NCBI GenBank assembly: GCA_947179485.1
Contig: OX359245.1
Location: forward strand, 51,819,067 to 51,883,066
DNA: 64,000 nucleotides
Origin: Allacma fusca
Lineage: Eukaryota > Arthropoda > Collembola > Symphypleona > Sminthuridae
Direction: 5' to 3'
The number at the start of each line of letters is the position of its first letter. Position 1 is the stretch's first letter. The notes beneath the pieces were generated by a model. It saw only the letters and a list, made by a program, of their open reading frames with translations. It did not search any database and was not told where the DNA came from. The position numbers and the translations under genes are program-made. Below, piece after piece: positions 63,415 through 64,000 of this stretch.

Positions 63415-64000
63415 TTAACCAAATAATTTGATGATTATAATATATCTTAAGAGAAAAAAAATCATACTGCCATTAAATTTTGTTTCAGATTCTGAATCAG
63501 ATCGTCGACCAAACATTGCACTGGTAACGTGACGGAAATATTTTTGCAGAGCTTTAACGGGCAGTTGTGCAACTAGTTTGGAAATTTCCTGTGTTTTTTC
63601 TTTTTCCCACACGGGATACAGCTTATGTAGCTCCATTTTTTCATAAACTGTCTTCACTTTATCCGTAACTTCGGGTCCTTTTGAGCCATAGTTGGCCTTC
63701 AAAAGATATAGGAAAAATTTTTGTTTATACATTTTCATGTAATTACTTAAAATTATGCCGGAAATCAACCAATAATGATTTCTTAAACTCTAAGCGGAAT
63801 TAATTCCTAATCCGAGCATATTCTATTTCGAAATATTTGGTTAGCGCTGTGTCGTGAAATTTCTTACACCATTGGAATTGTGTTATAGAAATTCAATTTA
63901 AGAATTTAAAAAAGAAACATTACCAGCAAAATTTTGCGGTCTTCTCTCGGCGCATGTTCCAATGCCATTGCAAATTGCCAGGTACACATCCCCTTTGCAA
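63415..64000 (-). CDS. Second isoprenyl-diphosphate-synthase-fold gene, 3' part (continues beyond the window)
   Basis: Two exons are visible: 63924 to the window end, and the terminal exon 63696-63415, joined by a GT-AG intron at the same place as in the 57309 gene. The first reads AKGMCTWQFAMALEHAP and ends KILL. The second starts ANYGSKGPEVTDKVK and continues EKMELHKLYPVWEKEKTQEI and LVAQLPVKALQKYF. Both align closely with the neighbour (GMCTWQLAMALEYAP; ENYGSSKAENIEEVK; EKMELHKMYAQWEEEK). It too has G-M where canonical synthases have N-K before CSW. Its C-terminus is about 27 residues longer and ends in a hydrophobic run, MIFFLLRYIIIIKLFG, absent from the neighbour. This may be a tail anchor or read-through of former untranslated sequence. 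It is a tandem duplicate in the same orientation, 4.4 kb upstream of the first gene. Confidence 0.8.

Overview
The window is nuclear DNA of a eukaryote, most likely an arthropod. It is AT-rich, its genes have short GT-AG introns, and it carries a DIRS-type tyrosine-recombinase retrotransposon and several hAT-type DNA transposons. An isoprenoid-synthase-fold gene family next to NB-ARC/TPR genes would fit a springtail (Collembola), but that is a guess and not something the sequence proves.

Positions 1-41771 are a tandem array of twenty complete 2,082-bp units (two of them 2,070 bp) plus a partial 21st, all nearly identical. Each unit looks like a decayed, internally deleted copy of the gene that follows the array: a short hydrophobic leader exon, an intron-like stretch holding a probable solo LTR, the tail of a TPR gene, and a polyadenylation signal. 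A much more diverged copy of the same tail plus leader (about 41772-42312) bridges into a larger gene at 42282-47656. That gene is predicted from three phase-compatible exons and encodes a hydrophobic N-terminus followed by an NB-ARC-like STAND ATPase, ending near what may be the start of a TPR.

Positions 48010-52738 hold a DIRS-like element with inverted terminal repeats and an internal complementary region. Positions 52946-56117 hold three hAT-type elements nested inside each other, each with its own 8-bp target duplication. They also contain a 65-bp near-perfect palindrome and a small terminal remnant.

Positions 57309-58971 (minus strand) hold a complete six-exon gene for a 361-residue isoprenyl-diphosphate-synthase-fold protein. 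It lacks most canonical substrate- and metal-binding residues yet has an open frame and coherent splice sites. The 3' part of a paralogue lies in the same orientation at 63415-64000 and runs off the window. The 4.4 kb between them contains a fourth hAT-like element (59550-60488) and otherwise nothing I can identify.

The two most promising items are the amplified NLR-like mini-gene array beside its probable parent gene, and the small cluster of motif-degenerate isoprenoid-synthase-like genes.
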